Of a stretch of DNA of 64,000 nt, positions 21,926 through 34,599 are shown piece after piece. The notes beneath the pieces were generated by a model. That model was not told the DNA's origin, did no database searches, and saw nothing but the letters and a program-made list of their open reading frames with translations. The stretch is from Pyrenopolyporus hunteri. Taxonomy: Eukaryota > Ascomycota > Sordariomycetes > Xylariales > Hypoxylaceae. Both the position numbers and the translations under genes were made by a program. The first letter of the stretch is position 1; every line of letters starts with the position of its first letter. Location: positions 558,001 through 622,000 of the forward strand of contig CADCXC010000018.1 in NCBI GenBank assembly GCA_902806595.1, read 5' to 3'.

Positions 21926-24622
21926 TGCAAAACTCTCATCGGAACAATGTCGAGTTTCAATAGAAGACGTAGTAAAAAATACGGTGATGCATCATCCTGG
22001 GATATTATTTCATTATTATCAACTGAAATGTGCTAACGAGACGACTGCAGGGTCTCGTGTGCTATGGTGACAAGGTTACCGGCAAGACTAATAATTGGCT
22101 ATCGAGTAACAACTCCCCACCATATATGCACAGTACAGCTCATAGCTATGCTTGTTGTACTTGTTCGAGGATGGAACACGTGTTGACCCTAAGAGCCGCC
22201 TATAATCGCTTATTTATAGTGGGCGGAAAGAAGAACGCAAGCACGAGGCAATAAATGCGAGTTTGATGACATATTTACGTACGTGCAGAATGCCTTGTCA
22301 ATATCTAGGTACCCAGGTAGGCATCTACCTATCTTGTTAAACGAAAATGAGTGGTTTAATGGAAGAATAGCGTCCGATGGCAACAGCTAACACTACCTAT
22401 ATTCTTCGACAGTCAAGTCTCTAACTCGTTCTCAGTAATTCGAATTGGTGAAATCCTCAAGTAGGGTAGGCCTTACCTATCCGTTACGATAATTGGATGC
22501 GACTAGCAGCGAAGCGCGCGGGAAGGAGGTTCGACAGCTAATACCGATTGGTGCGAACCGAATAGAATGAAAAAATAAAATCAAAACCAACAGGGTAAAA
22601 AATATCTGGGTAACGTACGTAGACAGACGTACATGGCGATAATTATACAACAGTTCAAGAGGTACGGATCAGAGCGAGTTGTGCTCATACGGGATGGAGG
22701 GTAACCCACCGAACCTTTGTGAATAACGTGTTCCGGCCGATGGGGGAATCTAAAATCTTAGGGAACCCCATGAAGCGGAATCGTCATCGGGGCGGGACAG
22801 GATAGGGAAGTTCAGCTGTCGATCTTTGTGGTCTCGATCTTTACTATTATGTATAATGTATGTAGGTAGGTAGGTATAATGCGTGATGTCTCGAGGCCGA
22901 GGTCGTGTCCGTATGTACCTAGGTACGCGTATAGCCTACGAAATCCCCTTCTGTTTCTCTCTTATTTCTTTTCCTCATCCCATTTCCCCTCTTCTCCCTC
23001 TTTTCCCTTTCCTCATACTCTTTCGACAAGTGGGCGTAGAATTTAAAAGAATAACCTTTGCGTGTGATTCTGGACCAAGTTATGCAGGGTCGAAGAGGCT
23101 GGAGTAAAGAATTAAAGCGGGCGGCGCAATCTTAAAAGGGCTCCCTCCTTGGTAATGCGGGTATTGTACCTACCTAGGTAGGTACCTAGGTAGGTAGGTA
23201 CGTGTAGGTAATTCTTCAGGTATTTCATATGAGGTAGGTACCTAGGTACCTAGGTAACCTCAATTGAGTACCTCTCATACGACTGACCCCTACATACACC
23301 AGGTACCTACTTGATAACTGGGCGTATATGCACCTCCTTACGGAGGTCCAGTATTAATTATATACGTGTACCTATGTACCTATATACGCCTAAGTTCCTA
23401 GGTACCTAGTAAGTACGTGTATGAACATAGGTACCTTACCTACCTACCTACCTAGGTATGTAGGTAGGTACTTAGTAATATGGTAAGCGGTAGGTACATG
23501 GACGTAGATGCACCTCCACCCCCTTTCCCTATTGGCTAGAACCCCTTGTCAACCCCCCGTCATTCCCCATCTGCTTCCACCACTCGAACCGCCTTGAGGG
23601 TTTCATTCATGCTACTACTAATTATGTATTTCCCCTTCTTTCTTGAAGCTTGTTGCAATTCACCAATGCTAGGCACTCGCACCCATATAAGGTACCTACT
23701 ACATGATTTCTTGCCTGGTGCTGTACCTGCAGCAATTTGTGTATTTTCTTGGACCGTAATAGTCTCGTCCTCGTCGAAACCTTTAATACCCCCAGAGCCA
23801 CAACACCCACTCACGTAGGTACACTTTTTTCTCGCTACATTTCGACGGCAAGATTGTCCATTTCTTTTTCTTGTCCTGCATCCTCGTGTTCAGAGCCCTT
23901 TTTATCCCTTGCCTTAATTTATTAATTTTTTATTTTTCATTTTTCATTTTTCGTTTTTCGTTTTTCATTTTTTCGATTCTCTTTGGTGACGCGTTTTTGG
24001 CACGTGGAATGGGGATATAGAGAGAAAGAACCACCCTGCAACCGCGCAACCCCAGAACCCCCGTGGTCCGATTGCACCGCCTTTGCCTTGTCGCACTTCA
24101 GATTACCTTTTCATTTCTAGACCAATTGTCTAGTTCGATCATATCCGAGCCCCTACCGAGTTACCTTTCGTCTCCACTACAAGGTTGAAATTATCGGGCG
24201 TTGGTCTTCGCTGTCTTCATATTATCAAAATTCCCTCTCTGTTTTTCCCTCTTCCTTTTTTTTTTCCCTTTTTTAAACCTTGTCGATACTCTCCCTTCAT
24301 CTTTCTGGGAACTCACCCTTACTATCCGGATGGGGAAAAGAATACGAAATACTTAATCGCCGTAGTACAGCAAACCAGGGATTCTAGATCGGTATTCGAT
24401 TGGATTGGGAAAAAGCTGGGCTAAGAAACCAAAGGGGGGAGGCTAGCTGCATTCGATCGGATCTGACTTGTCTGGGCTGGACTTGAGACGCCCGTCTGCT
24501 GTCGCCTCGATTCCTCCTTTTCACGTGGCGCGCGCATTTCTTCCCTCTTGCCCCCTTTGTTGTTGTTTCTTGTTGCTGTTGTTGTCGGGACGAACGCCAA
24601 CCTCACATACCAAACGCTGACC
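21926..24622. other. 2.7-kb intergenic and spa2 upstream region
   Basis: No gene supported. Contains the densest palindromic tract of the window (23166-23480), smaller ones at 22296-22325 and 22860-22880, and a T-rich stretch of repeated tttttcat/tttttcgt units at about 23930-23985. Pyrimidine-rich DNA at 24225-24310 precedes spa2 and resembles a long promoter and 5' leader. Confidence 0.5.
23166..23480. repeat. Large TAGGTACC palindrome cluster
   Basis: More than half of this 315-bp stretch is built from TAGG/CCTA/GTAC tetramers making nested palindromes (for example tacctaggtaggtacctagg), with unique spacers. Mirror-image arrangement could allow foldback pairing. Confidence 0.8.
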
Positions 24623-27426
24623 ATGAATACCCGAAATGCGCCGCTGTCACCCGTCTCTGTAGGCGCCGGCAGCGAATGGTCAGGCATTTCAAAGTACCCG
24701 AATCACGACGTTGACGGCCCCTACCCTAATAACCGGGGCCCGGTCTCTCCGCCAGACTCCAACAGCTCCAGCGGCAATATGAATGGCTTTCCGCCCGGCC
24801 CCAGGAGCGTCGGCGGCCCCTCACCGCCGCCTTCGGTCGGACGTTCCAGTACCTACGCCAGGAGCGAGAGTGGGAGGAGCATTCGCGAAGAAAGCACCGA
24901 AGCCGTATTGGGAGAACACTACATCGCCCTCAAGAGATATTTATCATCTACGTCGAAGGATGGCCGGGCTGGACCCCCTCCTAATAAGGCTCGCGACAAG
25001 CTGTTACGCCTGTCCTCGGTTCAGTTTCTTGAGCTGTCTACTGATGTCTTCGACGAGTTGATGCGACGGCAAGCCTACAGCCGAAGACCTCCCAACGCCC
25101 CGCCCAACATTGGCCCACCATCGTACCTGTTGCCCGAAGACACGTTCCATCCGAAGCGCAATCAAGCCCGTCAGAAGCTATCTACCCTCGGCTCTCCGCG
25201 ATTCAGGGATCTTGCGACGGACGTCTTCTGTGAGCTAGAGAGGCGCATCCCTCGTTTCATTGCCGGGGAGATCCCCCGAATGAGCACCCCCGGGGTGCCC
25301 TCGAGTCGAGCCGGTACTCCTATTAGCGGCATGGGCCCCAGAGGGCCGAATGGTATGCGAAGACCTTCTGACGCGAGCTCCATACGTTCCGCCGCCCCAA
25401 GGATCACGAACGAATACCCTATACCGCCGTCACCAGGGCTTCCGAACGGCAATTTTGATCGACCTCTCCCGAAACAATTTCAGAGTAACACGATCGTGCC
25501 CAATAAGAGCACGATGGTCGAGGAAGACGATGACGTAGTCGGGTCAAACGACGAAGAGATGGATGCGTATAGGATACGTAACCGAGATAGTAAAAGGAGT
25601 ATCGGTACTAATGGTGGCGCGTCTGAGGTAATTTCGGGAGAACGAAGCCAGAAACGCCGCTGTCGCTAACTCATTCTTTCTAGGTCGATAAGAAACTCAT
25701 TGACGACTACCAGAATCAAGTACGAGAACTGCGGGAGAAGATCGATGGCATGGAGGACCAGCTGAAAAAGAAAGATGACGAGCTAGCCCGATTGCTAGAT
25801 GGCGAGCGATCTCGAACGACCGCCTCAAACATAGAAAAGAAGGAGTGGGACGATCTGCGGGCCGACCTCGAAAGCAAGCTCGTCGAGGCGCAGAGTCTCA
25901 ATGATTCATTGCGAGACGAATTGGATAGGGTGAGGGATGACCACATTACGGAGACACGAAAGCTGAGAGGAGAGATTGAAGAAGCCCAGAAGAATAGCAG
26001 AAGCGTGGCGGGAGATTCCGAGGTCGTGCGGGAGAATGAGGAGCTGCGCATGGCGCTCGAGGAACAGCAGCAAGTAACGGAGAGCGTCCGGCGCGAAGCA
26101 CGCCAGTTCCTCGAGGAGATGAAGATACTCTCACAACAGCATAGCCCCTCATGGGAGAGGCAGGCCGAGCTTGAGAAGACGGTTGAACGACTGGAGCAGG
26201 AAGTCCGAGATTGGCGGAACCGCTACGCACGCACAAGGACCCAGCTCCGCAACATGCGTGCCTCGTCGGTGGGACTGACTATCGACCAAGACGTGGCTAA
26301 GTACGTGCGGGAAAGGGGTTTCACGGAAGAAAAGGGCCTCGTTAAAGATGTGCACGTGACTAAATTCCAAGTTGCGATTGACGAATTACTGCAAAGGGCA
26401 CGTACGGACGACCCGGAGAGGGTGATCGATTCTATGAAGTCGGTTGTCTTCAGCATCCGGCGCATTACTAAAGATATAGACGAATCGCAGCCAAAGGACG
26501 GGGAGGTTGCCCAACAGCAGCAAAAGCTCAAGTCCCGAGTTTCCGCCACGGCTAACAACTTGATCACCGCTTCGAAGAACTTCGCCTCAGGTGCGGGAAT
26601 CTCGCCCGTATCGCTTCTAGATGCGGCCGCATCTCACCTTGTTGCTGCTCTGGTAGAGCTCTTGCGAATCGTCAAGATACGTGCCACGCCGGCCGGGGAG
26701 TTGGAGGATGATGACGACGGCACGATCACGCCGGTGGAATCGACGGGGTTCTTCTCGAACCGCACTACCACGACGCAACCAGATGCGTTCATAAAACCGC
26801 AGGAATCGCCTCTTATCCCTCCTCCACCGTTCCAGGGCCTCCGCGCTGGAATACGTGATAGTACCAACTCTTCAGCGTACAGCCCGGTCGGTTCGCCGCG
26901 GGAATCCAGCGAACAGTACGGTTCGAGGAGACCCATATCGCGAAGCGGTGGCATGGACGGGACGGCTTACGTGGGGCTGAATGGGAATCCGTCGCCGCCC
27001 CTCAATGGCCAGCGAGATCAAAGGAACGAGGAGCTAAAAATATATCTTGAAGATCAGACGGAGATTATGGTACAGGCGATTCAAGGTCTCGTTGGCTCCA
27101 TCCGCGGCGATGCACCTATCCAGCAGATCAACGATGAGATCAACTCGATCACCGACGTTGTCGGCAAAGTCGTCGCACAGACCGAGACCAACGGCAACGT
27201 AGGTGAAATGACCGACCGATTATCCTCCTGCCGTCAGCGGTTGCTTGAGGCCGGCGATCAGGGCAAGGACCTCGCAGCTCGTGGTCTCGGGAAAGACGAC
27301 CGGGAGTGGCGTATGTGGACCCAGACGCTGCCGCCGATTGCTTTCGAGATTGTACGCGTGACCAAAGAGCTAGTCCAACAGATAGACCACTTGATCATAT
27401 CGCCGACGGCGGACGACTTCTCTTAG
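24623..27426 (+). CDS. spa2: Polarisome scaffold Spa2
   Basis: Exons 24623-25627 and 25684-27426 (intron 25628-25683) give 915 residues. Spa2 is the polarisome scaffold at hyphal tips that links Bni1 formin and MAP-kinase-pathway proteins to polarised growth. Two Spa2-homology (GIT) repeats are visible at about residues 95-150 (ALKRYLSST, KARDKLLRLSSVQFLELSTD) and 175-215 (NQARQKLSTLGSPRFRDLAT). The splice joins a Ser/Pro-rich linker to a long coiled coil starting VDKKLIDDYQNQVRELREKI, about residues 336-500, rich in E, R and L. A globular C-terminal region has FASGAGISPVSLLDAAASHL and LIRIV-like helices. The start MNTRNAPLSP at 24623 is preferred over an in-frame Met at 24548, whose extra 25 residues look like translated leader. 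Confidence 0.9.
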
Positions 27427-28356
27427 AAAGAGTACACGAATGAGACAATGTCGACACCCTCACCGACAAGTCGTATTTCTTAAACTTAGATTCCGAATTA
27501 GTCGTTCAACCCTTTCGTTTCTTGTTTCGCCACCCGCCTCGATCAGATACCCCATGAACTTTTTGACTTAAGTGGATCACATGAGGCTACATGTGTTCGG
27601 CTCGACTTCATACCTGTCCAAGTTTCGAAGCGAGCGATCCGTGACGGCGAACTCCCTCCGAATTCATAGGCCCAATTAAATCGCACCCAAACCCCGCTTA
27701 GCCACTAGCATCGCAGATAGGTGGTTTGGCTAACGAACTTTGGGCTTGGTGAGACGGTCAGAAATTATATCTATTTTTTTTCTTAATAGGATAGCTTGCG
27801 TACGCGGCAGTATACAGGCCAATAACGCATTGGCGGGGACGGACATACAGTGGATGACTCGCGTGGAGGACGACTTTACGAGCCCCTTTTACTAATGGTT
27901 GTAAGGTGGCTTCTCTCGCAGAGGTTTTACGGCGTGAGTGAAAGGAGGTAATGTCATACGGGAGGATGACGATCACGGATGAGAACAGAGCCGGCATATT
28001 ATAGCATAGGCGTCGTGCACGCGTAGAGTTGCTTGGCGGGGATGCCGAGTCAATTGACGATTTAAGGTCTATTCGTCGCTGCGATGGGGGAATCGCAGTT
28101 TCTGCCAATTGCAAAGCAGTGTACTATAAATGGTCTCCGGATATCGATGAGCAAGTCCACCCTATTCTTCATTCAACTACCCCATTAGAATCTGTTTTTT
28201 ACGGCACGAGTCTGCACCATTCCACGTGCCATCGTTTTTTGAGCCATTGTCAAATAATCGCAGCCTTGGCATAGTGGTGTTTATTCTCTTTTATTCGCTG
28301 TTTGCATTGGCCTCGCCAAGGGTAGAAGAAACTAGCACTGTCAATCCCTATCCCCT
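27427..28356. other. Intergenic between convergent genes
   Basis: Lies between the 3' ends of spa2 and the Myb gene. No repeat or coding pattern beyond short motif-free frames. Confidence 0.5.
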
Positions 28357-29031
28357 TCATCGGTCGACTTCTCGCAGGGGTTTCCTAGTCGTACCGTTAT
28401 CCCTCGGCGTCGACGCATTCCGCGTGGACATCGGCCTTCTGCGAAAACGTCCCGGCATGAGTGGGTGAGGTGCGAGCCACTCGTGCTGTTGATCTCCTTG
28501 ATGAGGGGCCGTGGCTGCTCGGGAGGGCCGCGCTCCCGGCTCGGTGTTTCGACGTGTTCGAGCGTTGGGTGACAGAGGGGATTCAGTCGCCGGAGTTTGA
28601 GGAACGGGCGAAGAGGGCTCCGTGAAGAATCCGGCGCCCATCTCCGCCCGAGCACGCAATCCTTCCCCTTCATGTTGATCTTTTCCCTGGAGGAGAGATG
28701 GGGCTTGCAAGTGTGACGTCTGTTGGTGCTTTGATGTCGATATTTCCGCCGAAGCCGTCACACTTCTCTTGCGAAGCTTTTGCTCCTCCGGGTCCGACTC
28801 GCGCCTTGCTAGGTTATCGTGCAATAAAGGAACCAGTTCCGCCCACCTTTCCCGGCACTCATCGGCACTCTTTCTCGTCCATATAAGCCTCGCAACGTCG
28901 TCCCAGCGGTTCACCCCGTAGCGTGCCACCGCTTGCTTCAAGATGCTATCTTCGATTTCGGACCAGTGGGGCCACTTTCGTGAGTTCTCCCCCGGCCCCG
29001 GAGAGGGATCTTTGGTCACCTTGGTGCACAT
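28357..29031 (-). CDS. Single Myb/SANT-domain protein
   Basis: A 224-residue frame. One Myb/SANT repeat lies at about residues 18-68: WPHWSEIEDSILKQAVARYG then VNRWDDVARLI and SADECRERWAELV, with the three spaced aromatic positions of a helix-turn-helix repeat. It is followed by a disordered Ser/Pro/Arg-rich tail. Single-repeat fungal proteins of this type are thought to bind DNA or chromatin; no specific orthologue is recognised. The Met MCTKVTKDPSPGPG at 29031 is the first in the frame; an upstream exon cannot be excluded. Confidence 0.65.
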   Translation of the reverse strand: MCTKVTKDPSPGPGENSRKWPHWSEIEDSILKQAVARYGVNRWDDVARLIWTRKSADECRERWAELVPLLHDNLARRESDPEEQKLRKRSVTASAEISTSKHQQTSHLQAPSLLQGKDQHEGEGLRARAEMGAGFFTEPSSPVPQTPATESPLSPNARTRRNTEPGARPSRAATAPHQGDQQHEWLAPHPLMPGRFRRRPMSTRNASTPRDNGTTRKPLREVDR

Positions 29032-30674
29032 GCCTGAGGATTTGGAAAGGGTGAGAGATGTGTAGATGTCGCGTGATGGAAAGGAGTAGGTAGAGAGCTG
29101 GCCAGAACGACCGAGTTAAATCCCTCGCGGTCGACAATTTCCCATGTTTAAACTTTGGGCGAAGGCGCGCGAGCACGATGATGTCAAAGGAGAGGAACGA
29201 AAGTTTAGGGACGAATAAATCAAGATTTGGCCTAAGTCTAACTTCTATAAGAGCTTAAGCTCCGTATGATCTCCGTATGACCAACCCCTACTTTTCCCAC
29301 ATCGTCTCGATAGGATGCTTTTAGGTGTTTCGAAATATTGTTGAATGTTTGAATGTTCAACAATAGAACTTTCATTGAAGATCTTGTTTACAATAGTCAG
29401 AGGTATTTCCGGCCCTCCGTTATTCTTCCCTAGTGTCGTCCATATCTCATCCCTCATACCACCGGTTTAACCAATCTACCTAGCTATATGCCCTATGAGT
29501 ACTTAATAGATAGCAAAACGTCGAATAGTATTATGTTGTCTGACTACATAACCTATACACCTATAAATCAGTGTTGCCCTAAATTGAGGTTCTACTCGAT
29601 TATTAGTGGCATGGGTTCTGTCGCGAGGCCAACCGTATAGTTGAGAGAGATAAGTTCGTTGTCGCACGAGTTATCTAACTACCTACCTAGGTAGGTATCT
29701 AGACTAAAAGCTTAGGTATACGCGAGTAATGAACGACGATAAACGTATATATGTCTCCTGTGTCTACGGCGTAACGGCCTCGTTAAGTCAATGCGTTGAC
29801 TACCACATGATATCAATCCACTCTACAGTGGACGTAGAGCTTATTTATAATAAAAGCCCATTAGGCTTACGTTCGCGATACTTATTTCCTAATATTCAAT
29901 GGTTAATCTTCCTATAGTGAGGCATACGGTCCTATGTGTCTTGCCTTAGATTATAATAGGAGAGAAACTTAGAAAGTTGGCGGTTTGAGATTAATATCAT
30001 TGACGCTTTTAACAACTACCGGAATCCCCAAGGATTCAAGGTCTAGGAATTCGATGAAATATGTCACGGTTCGGTGAGGTAGCCCGGCCTAGCTGGGCAC
30101 CCGGCACCGAGACGCCGGCGCGTATATGCAAAACTGCGGCTCTTCGGGCCGCGCTTTAGTTCTCCTTCTTTTCTTCATCATGGCATCGACAAGATCCAGT
30201 TCAAGCTCATCGCGCCCCGGGTCGTGCCAAAATGGAGTGAAGTTTCCAATTAAATTCCCGTTTAACTCTATTTAGTACGGCCGGTGATATTTCTAAGAGT
30301 AGCCTCGTAAGGAGATTTGCGATACCGAAAAGGTGTCGATTCAAATGCTAAGGGTATGTTAACTTTGATCTGAAGCCTCAGCGTACCTACCTACGTAGGC
30401 CAATAGGATGACCCTACCTCCTGGGGTTATCTCGCTACTCCATAGTATTGTGCGTTCGCATTTAGATCTTTGGCAAAATTGCAAATGTAAATAACCTAGG
30501 TATATATAGCTCTCATGAGATTATGTGAGTAAATACCTCTGGGCTCTAACCACCTGTTTAATCGCCGTTCACCAGCCATTCTTAGTAATTTAAGTGCCTA
30601 GGTGGTAGCTAGATTGTGAACCTCAACATTAAACAGGGGTTATAATCCAGCTGGTTATTGGGGTTATCTGCTGA
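29032..30674. other. AT-rich intergenic with LTR-like island
   Basis: Mostly AT-rich unique sequence with no gene. A GC-rich island at 30059-30240 stands out and is listed separately. A small palindromic tract occurs at 29675-29700. Confidence 0.45.
30059..30240. mobile_element. Possible LTR-retrotransposon fragment
   Basis: A 180-bp GC-rich island in AT-rich surroundings begins tgtcacggttcggtgagg, has a TATA-like gcgtatatgcaaaa, a stem-loop gcggctcttcgggccgc (30135-30152) and a pyrimidine run ending cttcatca before tggcatcgacaag. TG start, TATA, hairpin and a TGG just after CA resemble an LTR and primer-binding site of a fungal retroelement, but no second LTR or polymerase gene is present. 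Weak call. Confidence 0.3.
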
Positions 30675-31503
30675 GGATTAAGCACCTTTGGCGTCTACTT
30701 TCTTGTATTTGCCGGGGATGTCCTAACGCTGCTCACCGTATGCCACTTGCGATAACCTAACCCTATTAACCAGAGAGATACTGATGAGAGTGATAGGCCA
30801 TTGTAACTCTCAACGCCGGTGTATACTGCCTTGTCGCGCATTTAGGCTCTCCGAAGGCCTACAATTACTGGGCTATACTTGGCTTGGATATATTCCTAGT
30901 TACTTTCTGGCTCATTTCATTTGCTGTCCTTGCTGCCAACACTTCCTCTTTGTTTGCAGCTTACGACGATTATAGCAGCTACTACGATGAATTCTACACC
31001 ATGAGCGAAGTCGATACTGCGTTCAACGTATACGGCGACTGCCTAGCAGCAGCAGCAGGCTTAGGCGGCCTTGAATTGTAGGCTACGTCCCTATTGATTC
31101 TGCCTTCTTCTTATGTTTCCCCCTCTTTATTTTTGGGAGGTGATATTAACATGAGATAGCTTCCTTTATGTCGTCTCACTTTCAACACACGGGGCCATGC
31201 TTCATCGTCGCCGGGGAGCGGGTCTCAAGGCCATGCCTGTAGAAGGAATGCCCGATGGTGGAGCCCTGCCCGCCGCGGATGCGTTCCAGATGCAGCCTCA
31301 ACCTCCGCAGGTTCATCCTCGAAGTGTCAACCCCATGGCCGGATCTCCCACCTCGGCAAGGCTATCACCAGCCGCAGTTGCCATCCCCTATCTCGCCTCA
31401 CCCGATAGACAATATCAACGTCGAACCACAGCAGATGATGCACCACGGCCGACCCGTCCATGAGGCTCCCGTTCAACCTCAGCAGCACCACCCAACCCAA
31501 TAA
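30675..31503 (+). pseudogene. Decayed MARVEL-domain membrane protein gene
   Basis: Three exons can be joined: 30675-30737, 30797-31077 and from 31160. They encode transmembrane pieces of a fungal MARVEL protein: VYFLVFAGDVLTLLT joined to AIVTLNAGVYC, then SPKAYNYWAILGLDIFLVTF and WLISFAVLAANTSSLF, a loop rich in Tyr and Asp, CLAAAAGLGGLE, and EFFLYVVSL then a basic HRRR. MARVEL proteins are four-helix proteins of membrane apposition or eisosome-like sites. The first helix and a start codon are missing: the frame upstream of 30675 is stopped and leads toward the LTR-like island. The tail also changes frame: the exon-3 frame ends at 31463, while the Gln/His/Pro-rich tail typical of the family lies in another frame ending at 31503, implying an indel near 31340-31370. 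Donor gtaggc at 31078 is weak. A functional gene with an unseen first exon is the alternative. Confidence 0.55.
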
Positions 31504-31999
31504 TTGGAGGTGGTATGTTGGAGCAAGGGTTTAAGCGAGTCGGTATAGCAAGCGTTGGACTTATTTGCGACTTGCTGAGCCTTGACAGCTTCTGTTTCCT
31601 CTAACTTAATATTAGTACGAATGCGAGACTTTGACTTTGTGAATTGTCTGTACCTTGTGCTATTAAAGAAGCGTGGCTGCTTTCGATCTTTGGAATGCCG
31701 CCTTTCACTCGCGCAGCCGAAACCGGGAAAAGCCATACGGAAGCATCCAATCACGTTCTAAGAATTTTGATCATTGTCCAAGACGATTATACCTAGGCGG
31801 CCTTTGTTTATTTGACATGTTTTCTGATAACCGCTAGTTTCAGGAGTCTTTTTATTCACCCACTCTCATAAACCTCTAGGCTCTCTCTAGTTAAATCCCT
31901 ACTTTCGGTTATCAACCTAGCTGGTAAGACTGCAAATTTGTACTAAGTAATCAGCGAATAGTCTAGACTTAACAATTTGCCTTTGCACATACATTCAAT
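31504..31999. other. Intergenic
   Basis: About 500 bp upstream of the gene at 32000, AT-moderate, no gene or repeat seen. Confidence 0.45.
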
Positions 32000-34016
32000 A
32001 TGTCGAGAGCAACACCAGACGGGGGTACTCGGCCCAATAGACGCCCGATCGTCTATACGCCGCGAGAGACGGACGTAAGGAATTACCCCAAGAACGTCGG
32101 CGAATACTTATATCAAGGGGTATTTGGCGATCCTAACTCGAAATGGGGTCCATTCTCGAGGCACGTCAGGGCAGCCAAGAAAGAGGGGCGCTGGACCGAG
32201 TGGTCCCTTCGCGATATCGTCAACGCTGAGCCGGATGATTCGGACATCGACCCGGATGAAGACGAAATACCGATGCGGGGCGGAAACTCACGTAATCGGT
32301 CGAAGAAAGGCGGCCGGGGATATAGAGTAGTTGATGAGCTTCTGCGTGACATTCGCCCCGCGCACGTTGACTTTGAAGCCCTCATCGAGCGCGAGTCGCA
32401 CCCCCACGACTACGACGACAACTTTTACAAGTTGCACTATAACAACTTATACGTTAGGACGGTAGAGTTCGTTGGGAAGTGGTTTGACGGTAACGTGAAT
32501 CTGGACGGCTTCGGCGAGTCGGATCGGATCTGGGCTTCGAACTTGACGCCGCAATTCGTTGAATACGCCCGTCTTGTCGCTCACGAGGACCGAGGGAATG
32601 GTGGATGGCCCGTCATCTTGAACGACCCGGCGCAGCGGAGATGGCTTATAGTCGGTATCCTCGGCCAGATTATGGAGAAGAAGATTTTTAATGAGCTCCT
32701 GTTCGGAGCGGATGAATTCATCGCGGACGAATTAGAAAGGCAGGACCTTCAGTGGATAGAAAAGGAGGGTAAGTTGTCGGATAACCTAGTCTCACTGTCA
32801 CTGTGAGGCAGAGAACCAACCGCTAATTCCCTGTTACGAAGGCTACGACCGCAAAGCTGCTCGTGCCATCACGGCGAGATACGCCGTAGACTCACGCCTG
32901 CTGCCGGGCGAGTTCTGGGCCCAGGTCGACGATTTGACTGCCAAGACGATGAAGATCTTCCTGCCGCTGCTGAACGTGTTCAAGGAAGTTTTCCCAGGTC
33001 CCGCGAAGACGGGGTACTCGCAGGAGATATTCCTGCAAGAGTTACACGCGATAATCTCGTATGCCGGACTGATTCAGGTTTGCATGGCTGTCTCGCCGTC
33101 TATTTTCCATTTCTTATCCGCCACGCCCGGCGCCCGCATGGATTATGCCCAGGAGCACCAGTCAGATATGCAACTGTACCGTGAGTCTAAGGAGCTATAT
33201 GAGGACGCGGATAAGGGCTGGCGCGCGTACGTCGACGCCGCCACGAAAGGTGGCCGAGCCAAGAACCGTTCCGGAGAGCCGGTCCAAGTGCCTAAAGACG
33301 AAAGCGAACGCCGCCTCATGGAATACCACCGGATCCGCGGCGCCAAGGTCAAGTTTGCTGTGTTTCCTAAGGTTACGCGCTATAAGCCCGAGAATAAGGG
33401 CAAAGGTGTATCTGATATATTTGATCACGACAACGGATCGTTCTTCGAAGATGTACAGTCCAATGTCGAGGGCCAGAAAATCGTCGACATTTCACACTGC
33501 ATGGTCGTCTACTATCAGGGCCTGATATACCCGGCCGAAGACGTTATCGAGGCGGCAACCCTACATCAACACTTGGATTCTCTCGCTAAGCAGCCGACCA
33601 ACCTAGTCGATTTTTTGAAATTTTTGATCTTGGCTGTGTCCTCGGTGGCCAGAAGGGGGTTTTGGCATTTCCTGGTCGTAGGCTTGACCCTCGGATTCCT
33701 CTCCTCCCTTGCATTGGGCATTAACTTCATCCGTTATCTGATCTCCTACTGGCTTATCCCCGTCGCATGGTTCTCGATGTGCTTCTACTTCGTCGCTCGG
33801 CCCTACTTTGCGAGAAGCGACTATCAAACCGGTCTCCTCATCCTCGCCATCCCCGTCGCGGTCGTGTATTCCTGGGGCTTTTACCACACTTACACTGGCG
33901 TTAAGCCTCCCGTGCGCGACCCCAGCGAAGCCTTTGAGATTTTCCGCCAAGTCAGTAACGAAATCTCGAAGCATATCCGAGACAATTTGAAGCAGGGAGG
34001 CGTTGGCGGGCGTTGA
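32000..34016 (+). CDS. Unknown protein with C-terminal membrane helices
   Basis: Exons 32000-32768 and 32842-34016 (intron 32769-32841, donor gtaagt) give 647 residues. The first 500 residues are soluble and charged, with an acidic stretch EPDDSDIDPDEDEIPM (about 75-90), and contain repeated aromatic motifs such as HDYDDNFYKLHYNNLYVRTV and LTPQFVEYARLVAHEDRG. The last quarter has three hydrophobic helices at about 525-545 (FWHFLVVGLTLGFLSSLAL), 555-580 (YWLIPVAWFSMCFYFVA) and 583-603 (LLILAIPVAVVYSWGFY), then a short amphipathic tail. It resembles widespread uncharacterised ascomycete proteins; I cannot name a function. Splice and phase are clean (EG joined to YDRKAARAI). Confidence 0.75.
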
Positions 34017-34599
34017 GCATAAGTGAACAAGGGGGGCAAGCGAAAGCGAGCCCTGACGGCGGCGGCGGCGGCGGCGGCGGCGATGGGGCGGCGGTAGTGG
34101 CCGCGATGGCGATGGTAGCGTGTGTAGATTGGAGTTGTACTTTATTCTTGTCCTAATTCATCAGTGGTGTTTTGTTGTGTGCTTTACAATGTTTTGGTTC
34201 GCGCTACACAAATATTTATCGATTAACAGGATAATTCGATCCTCCTCAAGCATAGAAGAAAACATATAGATAAATAGATGTCGATGCACCGAATCACAGC
34301 CAAGATAAACTTACACTACCCCGGTAATGGGTTTATACCTCAAGTTATTATTGCTTAGGAACCTCGTGGCTTTACCGTAGAATACAACTGCCGAAGCCGA
34401 GTTGGAGAAGTTGGATATATCCGTAGACATGGGGGTGAACCGTCGTTGATATCTCCGCACAACCTAACGTGACGTCCCCCGGGACTATATAGCGAAAGCC
34501 GAAGATATAAAAAATGTTGACGTTCGGCCAACTCTCTGACGTTGTGAATCGCCTCGCCGAGTGTATCTAGCGTGTTTCCTTAGTAAACTTTCCTACACG
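34017..34599. other. Intergenic with CGG microsatellite
   Basis: 3' flank of the membrane protein and promoter of the flavoenzyme gene. A (CGG)n run of about nine units sits at 34057-34083, followed by purine-rich gcgatgg repeats. No gene seen. Confidence 0.5.
34057..34083. repeat. (CGG)n microsatellite
   Basis: Nearly perfect trinucleotide run in the 3' flank, just after the stop of the gene ending at 34016. Confidence 0.9.
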
